DNA from: Nitrospira sp. MA-1
GTDB lineage: Bacteria > Nitrospirota > Nitrospiria > Nitrospirales > UBA8639
NCBI GenBank assembly: GCA_032139905.1
Contig: JAQJDB010000001.1
Coordinates: forward strand, 117,896 to 181,895
Reading direction: 5' to 3'
Length of the DNA stretch: 64,000 nucleotides
A program made the position numbers and the translations under genes. This document shows positions 35,329-44,451 of this stretch, piece after piece. Under the pieces are notes generated by a model, which was not told where the DNA came from, searched no databases, and saw only the letters and a program-made list of their open reading frames with translations. Each line of letters starts with the position of its first letter. Position 1 is the first letter of the stretch.

Positions 35329-37302
35329 GTGAAACCACAAGAACGTTCATGGTTAGGAACAGGATCAATCGGACGAGCATTAATGGTTCTCACCACGGTC
35401 TTTATTTTAGCCTTGTTCGGCATCCTGCTCTATACGATCACCACAATTCAGAATCAAAGACTCGACAGTGTGACGGTGGATCTGGCTGGACGACAGCGGA
35501 TGTTGTCTCAACGACTCATGAATGAAATTTTATTGACGTCCCAAGGAATTCCTGCTGATTACCGGTTCACCCAACAGATGTTGACCCAAACGCTGGATGC
35601 GTTACTTGTCGGTGGACAAGCCGTAATAAACCCGAAAAATGGCGAAAAGGTGGCCCTCACTTCCCCCCCATCCCAGGAAATATTACAGGCATTAGGGGAG
35701 CAACAAACACTCTTGGCGGAATTCATGCATCGGGCCGATACCTTTTTGAAAACGCAATCCGATCATCCCCGATATTCTTTTGAATTAGACGGGCTTCTGG
35801 CTGTCAATGTCCGGTTGATTGAGGCAGCCAACAAGGCCGTAAAGTTATACAGCAGAAATTCCCAAGAAAAGATCTCAACCATGATCGTTTGGGAATCTCT
35901 TATCGGTATCTTGGTGATCCCATTTGGAATTCTCATGACGAGACAGGTCAAACTGGCTAATCAGGAGCTTGAACATGAAATTCAGGAACGCTCCAGGATA
36001 GAAACGGCTCTGCGTTATCGAATCGAAATTGAAAACCTCGTGACGAATCTTTCAACTCAATTTATCAGTCTTGAAACACAAGATTTGGATGCGGGGATTA
36101 ATCGAGCCCTGGAAGCCATTGGCACTTTCGGAGGTGTGGATCGAAGTTATGTGTTTGTCATTGTGGACGACGGAAAGACGATGAACAATACCCATGAATG
36201 GTGCCAGACGGGTATCGAGCCTCAAATCACAAGACTTCAGGGGCTTCAAATGCATGATTTACCCTGGTTTGCTGACCGTCTGACCTCCGGCCCGTTTTTT
36301 CAAATATCAAGTGTGGCAAATCTTCCGCTTGAGGCGAGTGCCGAAAAAGAGGTGTTTGAAAGGCAGCAAATTCAATCCCTGGTGATTGTGCCCATGGTTT
36401 TACGGGGGAAATTGTTCGGGTTTCTTGGGCTTGATTCAGTGAGGCATGAAAAAACCTGGTCGGAAGAGGACATCAGGCTCCTCCAAATGGCAGGAGAAAT
36501 ATTTGTGAATGGGTTTGAACGACAAGAGGTAGAAGAAAATTTAAGGAAAAGTGAAGCCGCCAAAGTTGAAGCCTTTCGTCAAAGCGATGCCCTGAAAACA
36601 GCTCTGCTGTCCTTGGTTTCGCACGAGCTACGAACTCCCCTTACTGCCATCAAGGCTTCCATTGCTGGATTGATTGAGCTTTCCAGGCAGGACGCGTCCA
36701 AGATGCAGCAGGAATTTCTCCAGGGCATCAATCAGGAAATCGATTTTTTAAATGGATTGGTTGAAAATCTTCTGGACATGTCAAAGGTTGAAGCGGGAAC
36801 GCTGGTTCCCCATCGTGAATGGCATTTATTGGAAGATTTGGTCGAAGGTGCAATCAGGCGAGTGGAAATGTCATTGGAAAGCCGATCTCTTGAAGTGAAC
36901 CTTGGGGAAAAAATCTCTCCTATTTTTGTGGATGGGATAGAAATTCAGCAAGTCCTGATCAACCTGTTAGATAATGCCACTAAATATTCTCCTGCAGGAT
37001 CCTTGGTCAGCATTGTTGGGCGAATGATGCCGAACCAGGTGGAGGTACGGGTCTCCAGCGAAGGAGAAGGAATCCCTCAGGAAGAATTAGTCAGTATTTT
37101 CGATCGATTTTACCGACTAAAGGGTCCGCGGACACGACTCATTCGTGGTACAGGTTTGGGATTGGCGATCTGTAAAGGTATGATCGAAGCACATGGTGGT
37201 CGCATTTGGGCCGAATCTCAGAATCGAGTCGTGACGATTTGCTTTACGGTGCCGACTCCTGAGGCACCCACGATGACCATTTTTGACCGAGAAGAGGAGT
37301 AA
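35329..37302 (+). CDS. Membrane histidine kinase, PilJ-type sensor with GAF domain
   Basis: A 657-aa sensor kinase. One transmembrane helix (about 18-38) is followed by a PilJ-like sensory domain with DLAGRQRMLSQRL (about 51-63), the signature found in NarX-type and type IV pili chemotaxis sensors. A second helix (about 187-204), a linker, a GAF domain (about 240-395), HisKA with SHELRTPL (His432) and an ATPase domain follow (N-box NLLDNATKYSP, then EGEGIP and GTGLGLAICKG). The GEGIP box has E for the common D. GTG start. The partner regulator begins 12 bases downstream. Confidence 0.92.
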   Translation: MKPQERSWLGTGSIGRALMVLTTVFILALFGILLYTITTIQNQRLDSVTVDLAGRQRMLSQRLMNEILLTSQGIPADYRFTQQMLTQTLDALLVGGQAVINPKNGEKVALTSPPSQEILQALGEQQTLLAEFMHRADTFLKTQSDHPRYSFELDGLLAVNVRLIEAANKAVKLYSRNSQEKISTMIVWESLIGILVIPFGILMTRQVKLANQELEHEIQERSRIETALRYRIEIENLVTNLSTQFISLETQDLDAGINRALEAIGTFGGVDRSYVFVIVDDGKTMNNTHEWCQTGIEPQITRLQGLQMHDLPWFADRLTSGPFFQISSVANLPLEASAEKEVFERQQIQSLVIVPMVLRGKLFGFLGLDSVRHEKTWSEEDIRLLQMAGEIFVNGFERQEVEENLRKSEAAKVEAFRQSDALKTALLSLVSHELRTPLTAIKASIAGLIELSRQDASKMQQEFLQGINQEIDFLNGLVENLLDMSKVEAGTLVPHREWHLLEDLVEGAIRRVEMSLESRSLEVNLGEKISPIFVDGIEIQQVLINLLDNATKYSPAGSLVSIVGRMMPNQVEVRVSSEGEGIPQEELVSIFDRFYRLKGPRTRLIRGTGLGLAICKGMIEAHGGRIWAESQNRVVTICFTVPTPEAPTMTIFDREEE

Positions 37303-37313
37303 GCGCCCTACCT

Positions 37314-38027
37314 ATGGCTCCTGGATCCCGAATTTTGGCTGTTGACGATGAGCGGCAAATACGTCGTTCCTTGCAGATCAATCTTGAGGCAAAGGGATAT
37401 GAGGTCTTGACGGCTGAAACCGGAGAAGAGGCCCTCCAAATTATGAGCCACCGCCTTCCGGACCTGGCTCTGGTTGATTTGCTGCTTCCCGGAATGGATG
37501 GAATCGAATTAACCCGGCATTTGTGTGAAACCTATCAAATCCCGATCATTATTCTTTCCGCGATTGGGGAAGAAGCGAAAAAAATTGAAGCTCTTGAAGT
37601 AGGTGCCGATGACTATGTGACCAAACCGTTTAGTATGGAAGAGCTGACGGCGAGAATCCGGTCAGTCCTGCGACGTTCTTCCTCAATTTCTGGTAACGAT
37701 CCTGTGTTCACATTTGGGAATTTACAGATCAACTTTGAAAGTCGTAATGTCTGCATTCGAAACGCGCCCGTCAAGTTAACCCCGACGGAATATGATCTGT
37801 TGAAGTTCCTCATTCAGAATTCCGGAAAAGTTTTGACGCATGGAACCATTCTCCGGGCGATTTGGGGGGCTGGATATAGTGAACAGGCTCAATATTTACG
37901 TGTCTTCATTGGAAACTTAAGAAAAAAATTGGAAAAAAACACGGCCCGTCCTCAGTATATTCTCACGGATCCCGGAGTCGGCTATCGATTTGCCACCGAA
38001 TTTGTGGAAGATCAGAAACCCGTCTGA
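37314..38027 (+). CDS. OmpR/PhoB-family response regulator, KdpE-like
   Basis: A 237-aa regulator with a receiver (AVDDE, phosphoacceptor VDLLLPGMDG at Asp55, Lys in YVTKPFS) and a C-terminal winged-helix DNA-binding domain (LTPTEYDLLKFLIQNSGKVLTH, then a YLRVFIGNLRKKLE recognition region). The sequence is closest in style to KdpE, but no kdp genes are here. Twelve bases after the PilJ-GAF kinase, so a cognate pair. A perfect 11-bp direct repeat, the usual half-site layout for this family, lies about 315 bases downstream in front of a cupredoxin gene. Confidence 0.93.
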   Translation: MAPGSRILAVDDERQIRRSLQINLEAKGYEVLTAETGEEALQIMSHRLPDLALVDLLLPGMDGIELTRHLCETYQIPIIILSAIGEEAKKIEALEVGADDYVTKPFSMEELTARIRSVLRRSSSISGNDPVFTFGNLQINFESRNVCIRNAPVKLTPTEYDLLKFLIQNSGKVLTHGTILRAIWGAGYSEQAQYLRVFIGNLRKKLEKNTARPQYILTDPGVGYRFATEFVEDQKPV

Positions 38028-38341
38028 CTTTCCGTTTTCATGTGCGGTGTTCCTTATCCGACATGGTCCCTTGCTATTCCATCTCCTTTAACAGCCATCC
38101 CTTCTTTTCGTTCCTCTTGTAATTCTCCACCTTTTTCCACGTCGTCTTTTTTGACTTTCCTTTGTACCAGTTCCCTTCAAGGGAGCGGGTTTGCAGACCT
38201 TGAATTGCTCGTGCTGATGGGGATCATGGCAGTTTGACTCTCTCCGGTCATGGTTTTTGCAATTTTCGTCAAGCGTCATTAGAAGGAATCCTAATCCTCC
38301 CAACGACCGGATGGTCTCTCCAGGTGTCAGAAAGAGAGGCC

Positions 38342-38363
38342 ATGAAATCTTTATGAAATCTTT
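38342..38363 (+). promoter_or_regulatory. Perfect tandem 11-bp direct repeat, likely PhoB-type operator
   Basis: The unit ATGAAATCTTT occurs twice without a gap (38342-38352 and 38353-38363). OmpR/PhoB-family regulators bind two half-sites in direct repeat with an 11-bp period. It sits 100 bases before the cupredoxin start and downstream of a regulator gene of that family. A partial third match (ATTCTTTATG) appears at 38390-38399. Confidence 0.5.
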
Positions 38364-38462
38364 ATTGGAACGGAATGCAAATCAAATAGATTCTTTATGG
38401 TTTTGGAAATTACCATTTAAATGAAGGCTTTCGAGGAGCTTGAGAAATCGCGAGGTGAACAG

Positions 38463-38912
38463 ATGAAAATTTTGAACGGAACCACCTTCGCTACGACACT
38501 AATTATGGTTGGATGCCCTCTTCTATTGTTTTCGACCTTGAATCCCGTTTGGGCTTCCACGCAGCCTCCAGAGGTGAAGGTCTCAATGGATTATTGGGCG
38601 CCGTATTATAGCCCAGCTTTGGCCATTGTCCCTGATGGAGCTTCGATTCACGTCGTGAATCCTACTTCCTCTCCTCACAGTTTGACGCACGATGGGTGTC
38701 GAAGAACTGGGTCCTGCGCATTCGATACAGGTGCCATTCAACCCGGGCAGGAATTCACCATTCATTCACTCCCGCCCGGTCGGTATTCCTATTATTGCGT
38801 ACTCCATCCCATTATGAAGGGGGAAATTATCGTCATTCCTGATCACACGGTTATTAATCAAGGTGCGACTGACGATTATCGGACGGCCACTCACGCCAAG
38901 AAAACTCAGTAA
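38463..38912 (+). CDS. Secreted cupredoxin (type 1 copper protein)
   Basis: Periplasmic electron carrier or copper-binding protein. The 149-aa product has a signal peptide (about 1-31, ending NPVWAS) and a cupredoxin fold with type 1 copper ligands: His in SPHSLTH, then Cys, His and Met in YYCVLHPIMKG. An extra Cys pair (DGCRRTGSC) may form a disulfide. The start at 38463 has a GAGGTG site; an ATG at 38421 lacks one. It may serve the oxidative branch of the electron chain. The 11-bp direct repeat upstream suggests control by the adjacent two-component system. Confidence 0.85.
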   Translation: MKILNGTTFATTLIMVGCPLLLFSTLNPVWASTQPPEVKVSMDYWAPYYSPALAIVPDGASIHVVNPTSSPHSLTHDGCRRTGSCAFDTGAIQPGQEFTIHSLPPGRYSYYCVLHPIMKGEIIVIPDHTVINQGATDDYRTATHAKKTQ

Positions 38913-38971
38913 GGGATTGGTGGTGGTCAATCATTCCATACTCACCCGTTTATTCGGGCCGCGGGACGCCA

Positions 38972-39367
38972 ATGAATGATTTCTCAAGCTGCTCATTACC
39001 GATGAAAAGCCAAAAATGCGTTCTTATTGTCGACGATGATGCGGACGTCCGTTTATTTCTTAGGGATCGCTTGAATGCCATGGGTTTTGAGGTTCTCACT
39101 GCGGCTAATGGGAAGGAAGGGGTTGAGACTCTTCGCCATCACTCCGTAGATGGCGTCTTGCTCGATTTATATATGCCCGTCATGGGAGGTATTCTTATGC
39201 TGGAACAGTTAGCACAGTTTTCAGTTTTTCCGCCGGTGATCGTGATGTCGAGCACCACACACCGATCGGAACTGCAGTTCGCTATTATTAAGGGAGCGAT
39301 GGACTTTCTCATCAAACCGATAGCTCCTGAGGAATTAACGGATAAATGCATGCGACTCTTTTACTAG
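38972..39367 (+). CDS. Single-domain receiver protein
   Basis: A 131-aa stand-alone receiver domain (CheY-like) with VDDD, phosphoacceptor LLDLYMPVMGG (about Asp64) and LIKPI Lys all present. Downstream of the phosphoacceptor the usual MDG is MGG. There is no output domain, so it likely acts by protein contact or in a phosphorelay. An alternative start at 39002 removes ten residues. It lies between the cupredoxin and the globin-receiver gene, probably in one transcript with the latter (43-base gap). Confidence 0.85.
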   Translation: MNDFSSCSLPMKSQKCVLIVDDDADVRLFLRDRLNAMGFEVLTAANGKEGVETLRHHSVDGVLLDLYMPVMGGILMLEQLAQFSVFPPVIVMSSTTHRSELQFAIIKGAMDFLIKPIAPEELTDKCMRLFY

Positions 39368-39410
39368 TCCTGTAAAGCCAAGAAGGAATCTTATCCTCGG
39401 AAAGGAAACG

Positions 39411-40310
39411 ATGAAGAAAGGTAAGTTAAACATTGCTCCGGGACTTCCCACTGCTGATATATCACGGATCCAAGAAAGTTTTGGGATGTTAGCCGCGCAT
39501 GCCGAGCAGATGGTTTCTCGATTTTATAACGTGTTGTTTGATAAATTTCCCGAATTTCAGACCTTTTTCCCTCAGAGTCAGTTATCGCAACAACATGCGG
39601 CATTTCTAAGGGGATTGCACACTCTCGTTTTGGGCATAGAAAACCCTCAGGAATTACGTTCTACGCTCGTTCAGTTAGGGGAACGCCATCAAAGGTATGG
39701 AATTAAAAACAAACATTACCCTCCTGTTGTTTATGCCCTGATGCATGTGCTGACGGAATTCGGGGGGGATGGCATAGATGGAAGAACATATGACGCTTGG
39801 GAAAATTTCCTTCACCTGATGAGAGCTATTATGCTTGAAAGCTACTCTCGGGAGAGGGTGACTCCGGAAGATCAGAAAGAGAAGTCCCTCACCACTGTAG
39901 CTGGAGGTCACACAAAGCGAATCTTGCTTATTGATGATGACCACCAACTTTTGGAACTTTATCAATCATATTTGGAGCTTGAAGGGTATTTATGCAGTCG
40001 GGTTTCGGAAGTGGCTTGGGCATTTACCCATATTCAAATGAGTCACTATGACCTCGTCCTGACGGATTTCCAAATGCCGGTGATGAACGGGATCCAGTTA
40101 CGGAGAAATCTTGAATATGTGGGGAATGGGTGCTGTCCGCCATTTGTCTTGGTAACAGGGAGTCTCAATCAGGAGATTCGAAGACAAGCGTTGGACTCCG
40201 GATTCGAGGCGGTGCTTAAAAAACCACATGACCTTAGTGAATTGGGTTCTCTCATAGGAAAAGTCTTAAAGAAATCTAACGGGTATCAAGGAAATGGACA
40301 GAATCTGTGA
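39411..40310 (+). CDS. Globin-receiver fusion protein
   Basis: A 299-aa protein with an N-terminal globin domain of flavohemoglobin type (about residues 12-145) and a C-terminal receiver domain (about 169-290). The globin keeps the key residues: Tyr39 (B10) in RFYNVLF, Gln60/61 (E7 region) and proximal His93 in ERHQRYGI followed by HYPPV. The receiver has IDDD, phosphoacceptor Asp219 in LTDFQMPVMNG and Lys in LKKPHD. It may sense O2 or NO through heme and signal through the receiver. AAGGAAACG precedes the ATG. Globin-receiver order is uncommon; most globin sensors carry cyclase, kinase or MCP outputs. Confidence 0.85.
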   Translation: MKKGKLNIAPGLPTADISRIQESFGMLAAHAEQMVSRFYNVLFDKFPEFQTFFPQSQLSQQHAAFLRGLHTLVLGIENPQELRSTLVQLGERHQRYGIKNKHYPPVVYALMHVLTEFGGDGIDGRTYDAWENFLHLMRAIMLESYSRERVTPEDQKEKSLTTVAGGHTKRILLIDDDHQLLELYQSYLELEGYLCSRVSEVAWAFTHIQMSHYDLVLTDFQMPVMNGIQLRRNLEYVGNGCCPPFVLVTGSLNQEIRRQALDSGFEAVLKKPHDLSELGSLIGKVLKKSNGYQGNGQNL

Positions 40311-40919
40311 AGCGGGATGTAGGAAAATGCGGAAGTGGTGTTTGCTGAAATTAACCAGCTAAATAAGCTGTCTGGACGGAAATTTTTTTAGAGGGATTTG
40401 TTCTCCATGTTCCCCTGTCATATCGGATTTCGTGGTGCCGTGATTACTCGTTTTTCTATGTGCAGTCCATTACACTCATCCGTCCATAGTGGTATCGTCT
40501 TTGCCGAATAGAAATGCAGATACAAAAACAGTTCTGGCAGGTATCCTGACAATGCCCTTTCATGACCCCTACCCGGTGCATATTGTCCTAATATTCTTAA
40601 CGCAGATTCCTTTATCCTGGAAGAAAGCTGCATCTCTCTAATGGTTCAGCCTATGAGTTAAGGGACAGGTCAAGGGGTGTGGAACCTGAGAAAGTTTTTG
40701 ACAATTCAGTGCGAGTGGAATGGGCGTTTAATATTTTTTTCATATCAAGTTATTGTATTAGGGATCCTGGGATGAGATTCCTGTGCCTGCTTCTTTTATT
40801 CTGGTCTTTTTGAAAGCAGGTGTTGATGTGCATCGAATGTGGTCCCGAGTCTGGTTGATACCTAAAGGGGGATGGTAAGATTCTCGGCTTAATCAAAATT
40901 TTGTGGAGGGTGTCAACGC
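40311..40919. other. Intergenic region of about 600 bases
   Basis: No convincing gene. An imperfect stem (CCTGCTT near 40786 with AAGCAGG near 40814, long loop) is visible but lacks a T-run. The GGAGGG ribosome-binding site of the next gene is at about 40903. A small RNA cannot be excluded. Confidence 0.35.
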
Positions 40920-41237
40920 ATGGACATTGATACATTTCGGCAGATGGTGGCCAAAAAACCAGATGGTTTTCTAGGACGATATGGACTTGGAGACAAGCTC
41001 CTCAAGGAAGGCGAGCATCTTGCAGAGGCTGTGGAGCACCTGAGTGTTGCTGTCAAATTGGATCCTATCCACGTCGCCTCCCATTTGGCCTTAGGTCGTG
41101 CATTAGCTGGCCTGAAGCGGAATGACGAAGCCAAGACTGTGCTGACGGCGGGTATCGATGCGGCTTTGTCAGGCCGTTCAAGCGGGGGAGGGGATCTCGT
41201 CCCAGAGATGCGTGCCCTGATTCAGACATTGGGATAA
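40920..41237 (+). CDS. Small TPR-like protein
   Basis: A 105-aa soluble protein with helix-turn-helix repeats of tetratricopeptide type: FLGRYGLGDKLLKEGEHLAEA and VEHLSVAVKLDPIHVASHLALGRALAGLKRNDEA (about residues 17-70; the motif DPIHVASHLALGRAL is characteristic). It ends in a Gly/Ser-rich loop and a short helix. Probably an adaptor. GGAGGG precedes the ATG. Monocistronic by position. Confidence 0.72.
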   Translation: MDIDTFRQMVAKKPDGFLGRYGLGDKLLKEGEHLAEAVEHLSVAVKLDPIHVASHLALGRALAGLKRNDEAKTVLTAGIDAALSGRSSGGGDLVPEMRALIQTLG

Positions 41238-41633
41238 GTGTCGTCCCTTATCAGTACTCTCGGGATTGGCTGTCATCATTTTTCGCATAATGTGTTGTGC
41301 AATGGGTTGGGTTAATTTCTTCGCCGAGGGTGAAATCGGATGCTGATGTTCATGGCCATGTTTTTCCCTGACATAGATCTAAGTCTACTCAATGGTCTTG
41401 TCCCGGTGATGGAGGGTCTCTCGGCCACCCCGGAGAGACTCCGAGCGCCCGGGTGTAGCTGAGTCATCAGATTCCAGGGGTCTCCCGAAAAGACACGGAT
41501 TTTCATGTGATTGACGATGGGTTCGCCCCAGGAATCTAATAAGAGAAATAAGACCCATCAATCGATCCATGTTGCCTTGACTGAAGAGTATAGAAAAACG
41601 ATCTTCCTAACAATTTAACTTGGGAGGTTGCTC
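41238..41633. other. Intergenic region
   Basis: Roughly 400 bases with no supportable gene. The only clear element is the GGGAGG ribosome-binding site at 41622-41627 for the IPT-domain gene. Confidence 0.35.
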
Positions 41634-42092
41634 ATGTTGGTTAGGATTTCCTGCATATTTGGACCACTTTTTATTTTTGCCATTGGCCTGATCGGGTCGG
41701 TGAGTTTCTGGGGGCAGGGAGCATCGGCTCAAGCAGTGGAAGCGCCAGTTGATTTTGTGATTCCGGAATCGATTAAGGGGTTTGATGAGGAAAAGGTCAA
41801 AAAAGATCCCATCTGTGATTCCAGCGTCCGTCCTCAAATGGATCATGTGAAACCGGACGAAATGAAACCCGGTGATACCGTTGTGGTGGAAGGCAAGAGT
41901 TTCGGGAAGAAAAAAGAATGCCTTTTCGGTGTGACTTTCGGGGCAGAACCGGCGAAGGCATTTACGTTAGTGGATGATGAACACATACAAGTGGTCGTGC
42001 CGGAAGGGTTACGATCGGGAGTTACATTTCTAAATATCGAGACGGGTGGTGGAACGGCACGAAAGGGGGTTCTGGTTCGCTCCAAAGATTAA
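41634..42092 (+). CDS. Exported IPT/TIG-domain protein
   Basis: A 152-aa protein with a signal peptide (about 1-30, hydrophobic core IFGPLFIFAIGLIGSVSF) and one IPT/TIG-type immunoglobulin-like domain (about 70-150), recognisable from PDEMKPGDTVVVEGKSFG, LVDDEHIQVVVPEGLRSG and the FLNIETGGG strand. It probably acts in the periplasm as a binding module. The ATG at 41634 is placed six bases after GGGAGG; a TTG two codons earlier is unlikely. A short intrinsic terminator follows at 42133. Confidence 0.75.
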   Translation: MLVRISCIFGPLFIFAIGLIGSVSFWGQGASAQAVEAPVDFVIPESIKGFDEEKVKKDPICDSSVRPQMDHVKPDEMKPGDTVVVEGKSFGKKKECLFGVTFGAEPAKAFTLVDDEHIQVVVPEGLRSGVTFLNIETGGGTARKGVLVRSKD

Positions 42093-42132
42093 CTGTATTC
42101 CGTAATCGATGGAAATAACTCTTTTACATTTC

Positions 42133-42151
42133 AACCCATTCCGGGTTTTTT
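42133..42151 (+). terminator. Short Rho-independent terminator after the IPT gene
   Basis: AACCC-ATTCC-GGGTT followed by TTTT gives a 5-bp stem with a T-run, 41 bases after the stop codon at 42092. The stem is short, so strength is uncertain. Confidence 0.5.
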
Positions 42152-42443
42152 CAGTCTTGAGGTATTTAAGGACTGTTCTCATTTCTCGCTTCCAATAAAA
42201 AGTTTGTGTCTATCCGCATCTTCGCTCATCTGCAATAGGGTTGACTGGATCCAATCGGTTTCGACTGGCCTGTGAGCCTATTTAACCGCTAACCTATACC
42301 GGTTCAGCACGTGCTTGTTCCTCCCACTTGAGCGAATCCGTAATGGATCTTGCAGGGGAGACCGAAGGGTTTTCCCCGGAACGCCGCGCGGGAAGTTCCT
42401 TTTGTCCCGTCCCCATATTCTATTCTTAAAAAGATAAGAATAT
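42152..42443. other. Gap between convergent genes
   Basis: No gene. An AT-rich inverted repeat (ATATTCT near 42417 and AGAATAT near 42436) lies just after the end of the minus-strand gene and could help end its transcript. Confidence 0.3.
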
Positions 42444-43007
42444 TTATTGCACAAATTGCTCGCGTTTAAAATTCGCCAAGGCTTGGCTCTCACATTCCGG
42501 GCATATGCCATGTGTAAAGGTCAAATTGGAGTGAGCGGTAAGGTACGTTTCCAGTTGATGCCAGGTGTACCTCTGATCACGAATTTTTTTGCATTCCGCG
42601 CACATCGGTAAAAGGTTTTCCAGCAATTGAATTCGCGCGAGAGCTTCCTCTTTTCGGGCGATGAGCGCATTGCGATGATACAACAGTATTGCAATGATCC
42701 ATATCGCAAAAAGAGCTAATCCCCGATTCGTTAAAACCTTCCAAAATGGGACAACCAGAGGTTCGGGTGAGTAGAAAATCCCGACAATGGTTAGGATAGA
42801 ACTGACAAGGGCTATCATGGGCATGGGCCATGCAGGATGCAGGAACGACGCGATCAAAACGGCTAAGATATAGGGGATGGCACAAGCAACTCCTAATGGT
42901 GTGTGAAGGTCTACATAGAATGTCCCGACAATTAAGAGAGGGGAAATACCCCAAGCTAACGGTTGTTGATTGCGGAGGCTGCGGTTTCCTTCCTTCCCGT
43001 TCTGCAA
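42444..43007 (-). CDS. Membrane protein with C-terminal CKKIRD zinc-like motif
   Basis: A 187-aa protein with about four transmembrane segments (about 22-105) resembling the MASE-like membrane part of sensor kinases. A short coiled helix follows, then the module MCAECKKIRD...TFTHGICPEC (Cys at about 135, 138 and 169, 172). That module is common at the ends of bacterial PAS and kinase proteins and probably binds zinc. No kinase or cyclase domain follows, so it may be a stripped-down sensor. The start is TTG at 43007; the true start may lie slightly upstream. Confidence 0.65.
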   Translation of the reverse strand: MQNGKEGNRSLRNQQPLAWGISPLLIVGTFYVDLHTPLGVACAIPYILAVLIASFLHPAWPMPMIALVSSILTIVGIFYSPEPLVVPFWKVLTNRGLALFAIWIIAILLYHRNALIARKEEALARIQLLENLLPMCAECKKIRDQRYTWHQLETYLTAHSNLTFTHGICPECESQALANFKREQFVQ

Positions 43008-43251
43008 GGATTTTCTCCAAGTGGGGAACGTGAGAATCGAAATGCCTTTCTGAGATCCGGCATTGGGCAGCCAGCAAATTTCGCGGCATTATAAATGAGT
43101 GAAGGACGTTTTGATAGTTTCCATCAGGGGGGGAGTCTTAGCAGAGACTTTGGAGATTTTGTCTCGTAAGGGCAACAAGAGATTGAGAATCGTGAGATCG
43201 AGTCCCAAGGGAGTTCCCTGTGTCAAGCAATTACTAGCCAGCTAATTCCAA

Positions 43252-44076
43252 TTACCCATGATGCCAGATGGTTAGCACCGGGTCTGCTATGCGCGGGCGA
43301 AGATGAGCTTTGTGAAGGTAGTGGCCGTCACAAACGAGACCGACGTCTTCCGCAATGCCTCGCGCGACCTCTGCTTCGGCGGCACTGTGATTGACCATAA
43401 TGAAGGTACCGCCAATCACGAGATTATTGGCCACTTGGGCGAATACAGCGGCTGGATGGAATAGGCTGAGCGGTAATCGCCAGGCCAGTAAGGGCTTCGG
43501 AGTGACGAACGGATACCAGGCTGTAATGATTTCGGCTTGGCTGGTGAACCGGCGATAGTCGGCGATCACATACTCGGTCTGCGGCAAATCTTGAATATGC
43601 CCGCGGGCGTAATCGATGCGGCTTCGCCCGTTACAATACAGACGATGGCCATCTACCTCCACGCCTGCGAGGCGGTTCGGGTGAAAGAAGGTGTGTAGAG
43701 CCGCAGCATATGCGAAATTGGCACTTCCGAGATCACAGACCCGTTGGTTGGTGGGAACCCGCCACCCAAGAGCATGTTTGGCACGATCCAATATGTCCAG
43801 ATATGAATAATTCAGAAGAGCAGTTTCAGGAGGAAAGGAATTCTCGAAGCGCGAACGATATGACCTCGCCAGTTCATCAGTTCTTTGTTGTTGGGTCTGG
43901 GTAAGATTGGTCAGTGGCCCCTTGGAGCTTTCGCGGAATGGTCCCCATGACCATCGCATGGCTTGTGAGGCTTCATACCAGAATCGGTGATAGCCCGATC
44001 GTAGGCGGTCGGCCAGGGATATGCCGTTCGAGCGTTGGCTATTAATCCAACCGTTGGCTTGTGCAGTAGTTTTCAC
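43252..44076 (-). CDS. Putative class I SAM-dependent methyltransferase
   Basis: A 274-aa protein with a class I methyltransferase motif I, RVCDLGSANFAYAAAL (about residues 111-126), an acidic residue after the next strand (GVEVDGHRLY) and IADYRRF, consistent with a Rossmann-like SAM-binding fold. The N-terminal 85 residues are helical and basic. FIMVNHSAAEAEVARG near 225-240 is in the place of strand 5 or 6. Target unknown. Starts with GTG; ribosome-binding site weak. No operon partner. Confidence 0.6.
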   Translation of the reverse strand: MKTTAQANGWINSQRSNGISLADRLRSGYHRFWYEASQAMRWSWGPFRESSKGPLTNLTQTQQQRTDELARSYRSRFENSFPPETALLNYSYLDILDRAKHALGWRVPTNQRVCDLGSANFAYAAALHTFFHPNRLAGVEVDGHRLYCNGRSRIDYARGHIQDLPQTEYVIADYRRFTSQAEIITAWYPFVTPKPLLAWRLPLSLFHPAAVFAQVANNLVIGGTFIMVNHSAAEAEVARGIAEDVGLVCDGHYLHKAHLRPRIADPVLTIWHHG

Positions 44077-44451
44077 TTCTGAGGTACCTGTTGAAGATGA
44101 ACTGATGTCTTGATCGCTCTTTTATGTTTTTCGGTAGGGGGGAGAGTGGTCTTAAATGGTCATGCGAGAATTGTCAGCATGGATCGTTTGGCGTCTCGCA
44201 CAATGGTAATTTTTCTTTTGTAGGACGAAGGGACCATGGGACCTGACTTATGGAAGCAAGACCATTGAATCTGAGAAGTTCAGCAGTGTGGTTTAGCCAA
44301 AACTTATGACAGGAGTGCGGGATTGTATTGAAAGGATGTCAAGTTGTTTATTGAAAAGCAACCGGGATTTCTCGATTTCGTGTATGTCTATTCCACCTAC
44401 CATCCAGGAGTCGAAACCAAAGAACTCTTAGTCCGATGGCAGCATATCTTG
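44077..44451. other. Intergenic region
   Basis: About 375 bases between two minus-strand genes. I see no gene, terminator or repeat that I can support. Confidence 0.35.

Noticed and set aside
38331..38356. GAGAGG followed by ATG and a 4-codon ORF (leader peptide)
   Set aside because: Four codons are too few to support a gene, and the same bases form the 11-bp direct repeat.
40418..40633. Minus-strand frame of 71 codons in the long gap
   Set aside because: No ribosome-binding site, family motif or neighbour context; composition inconclusive.
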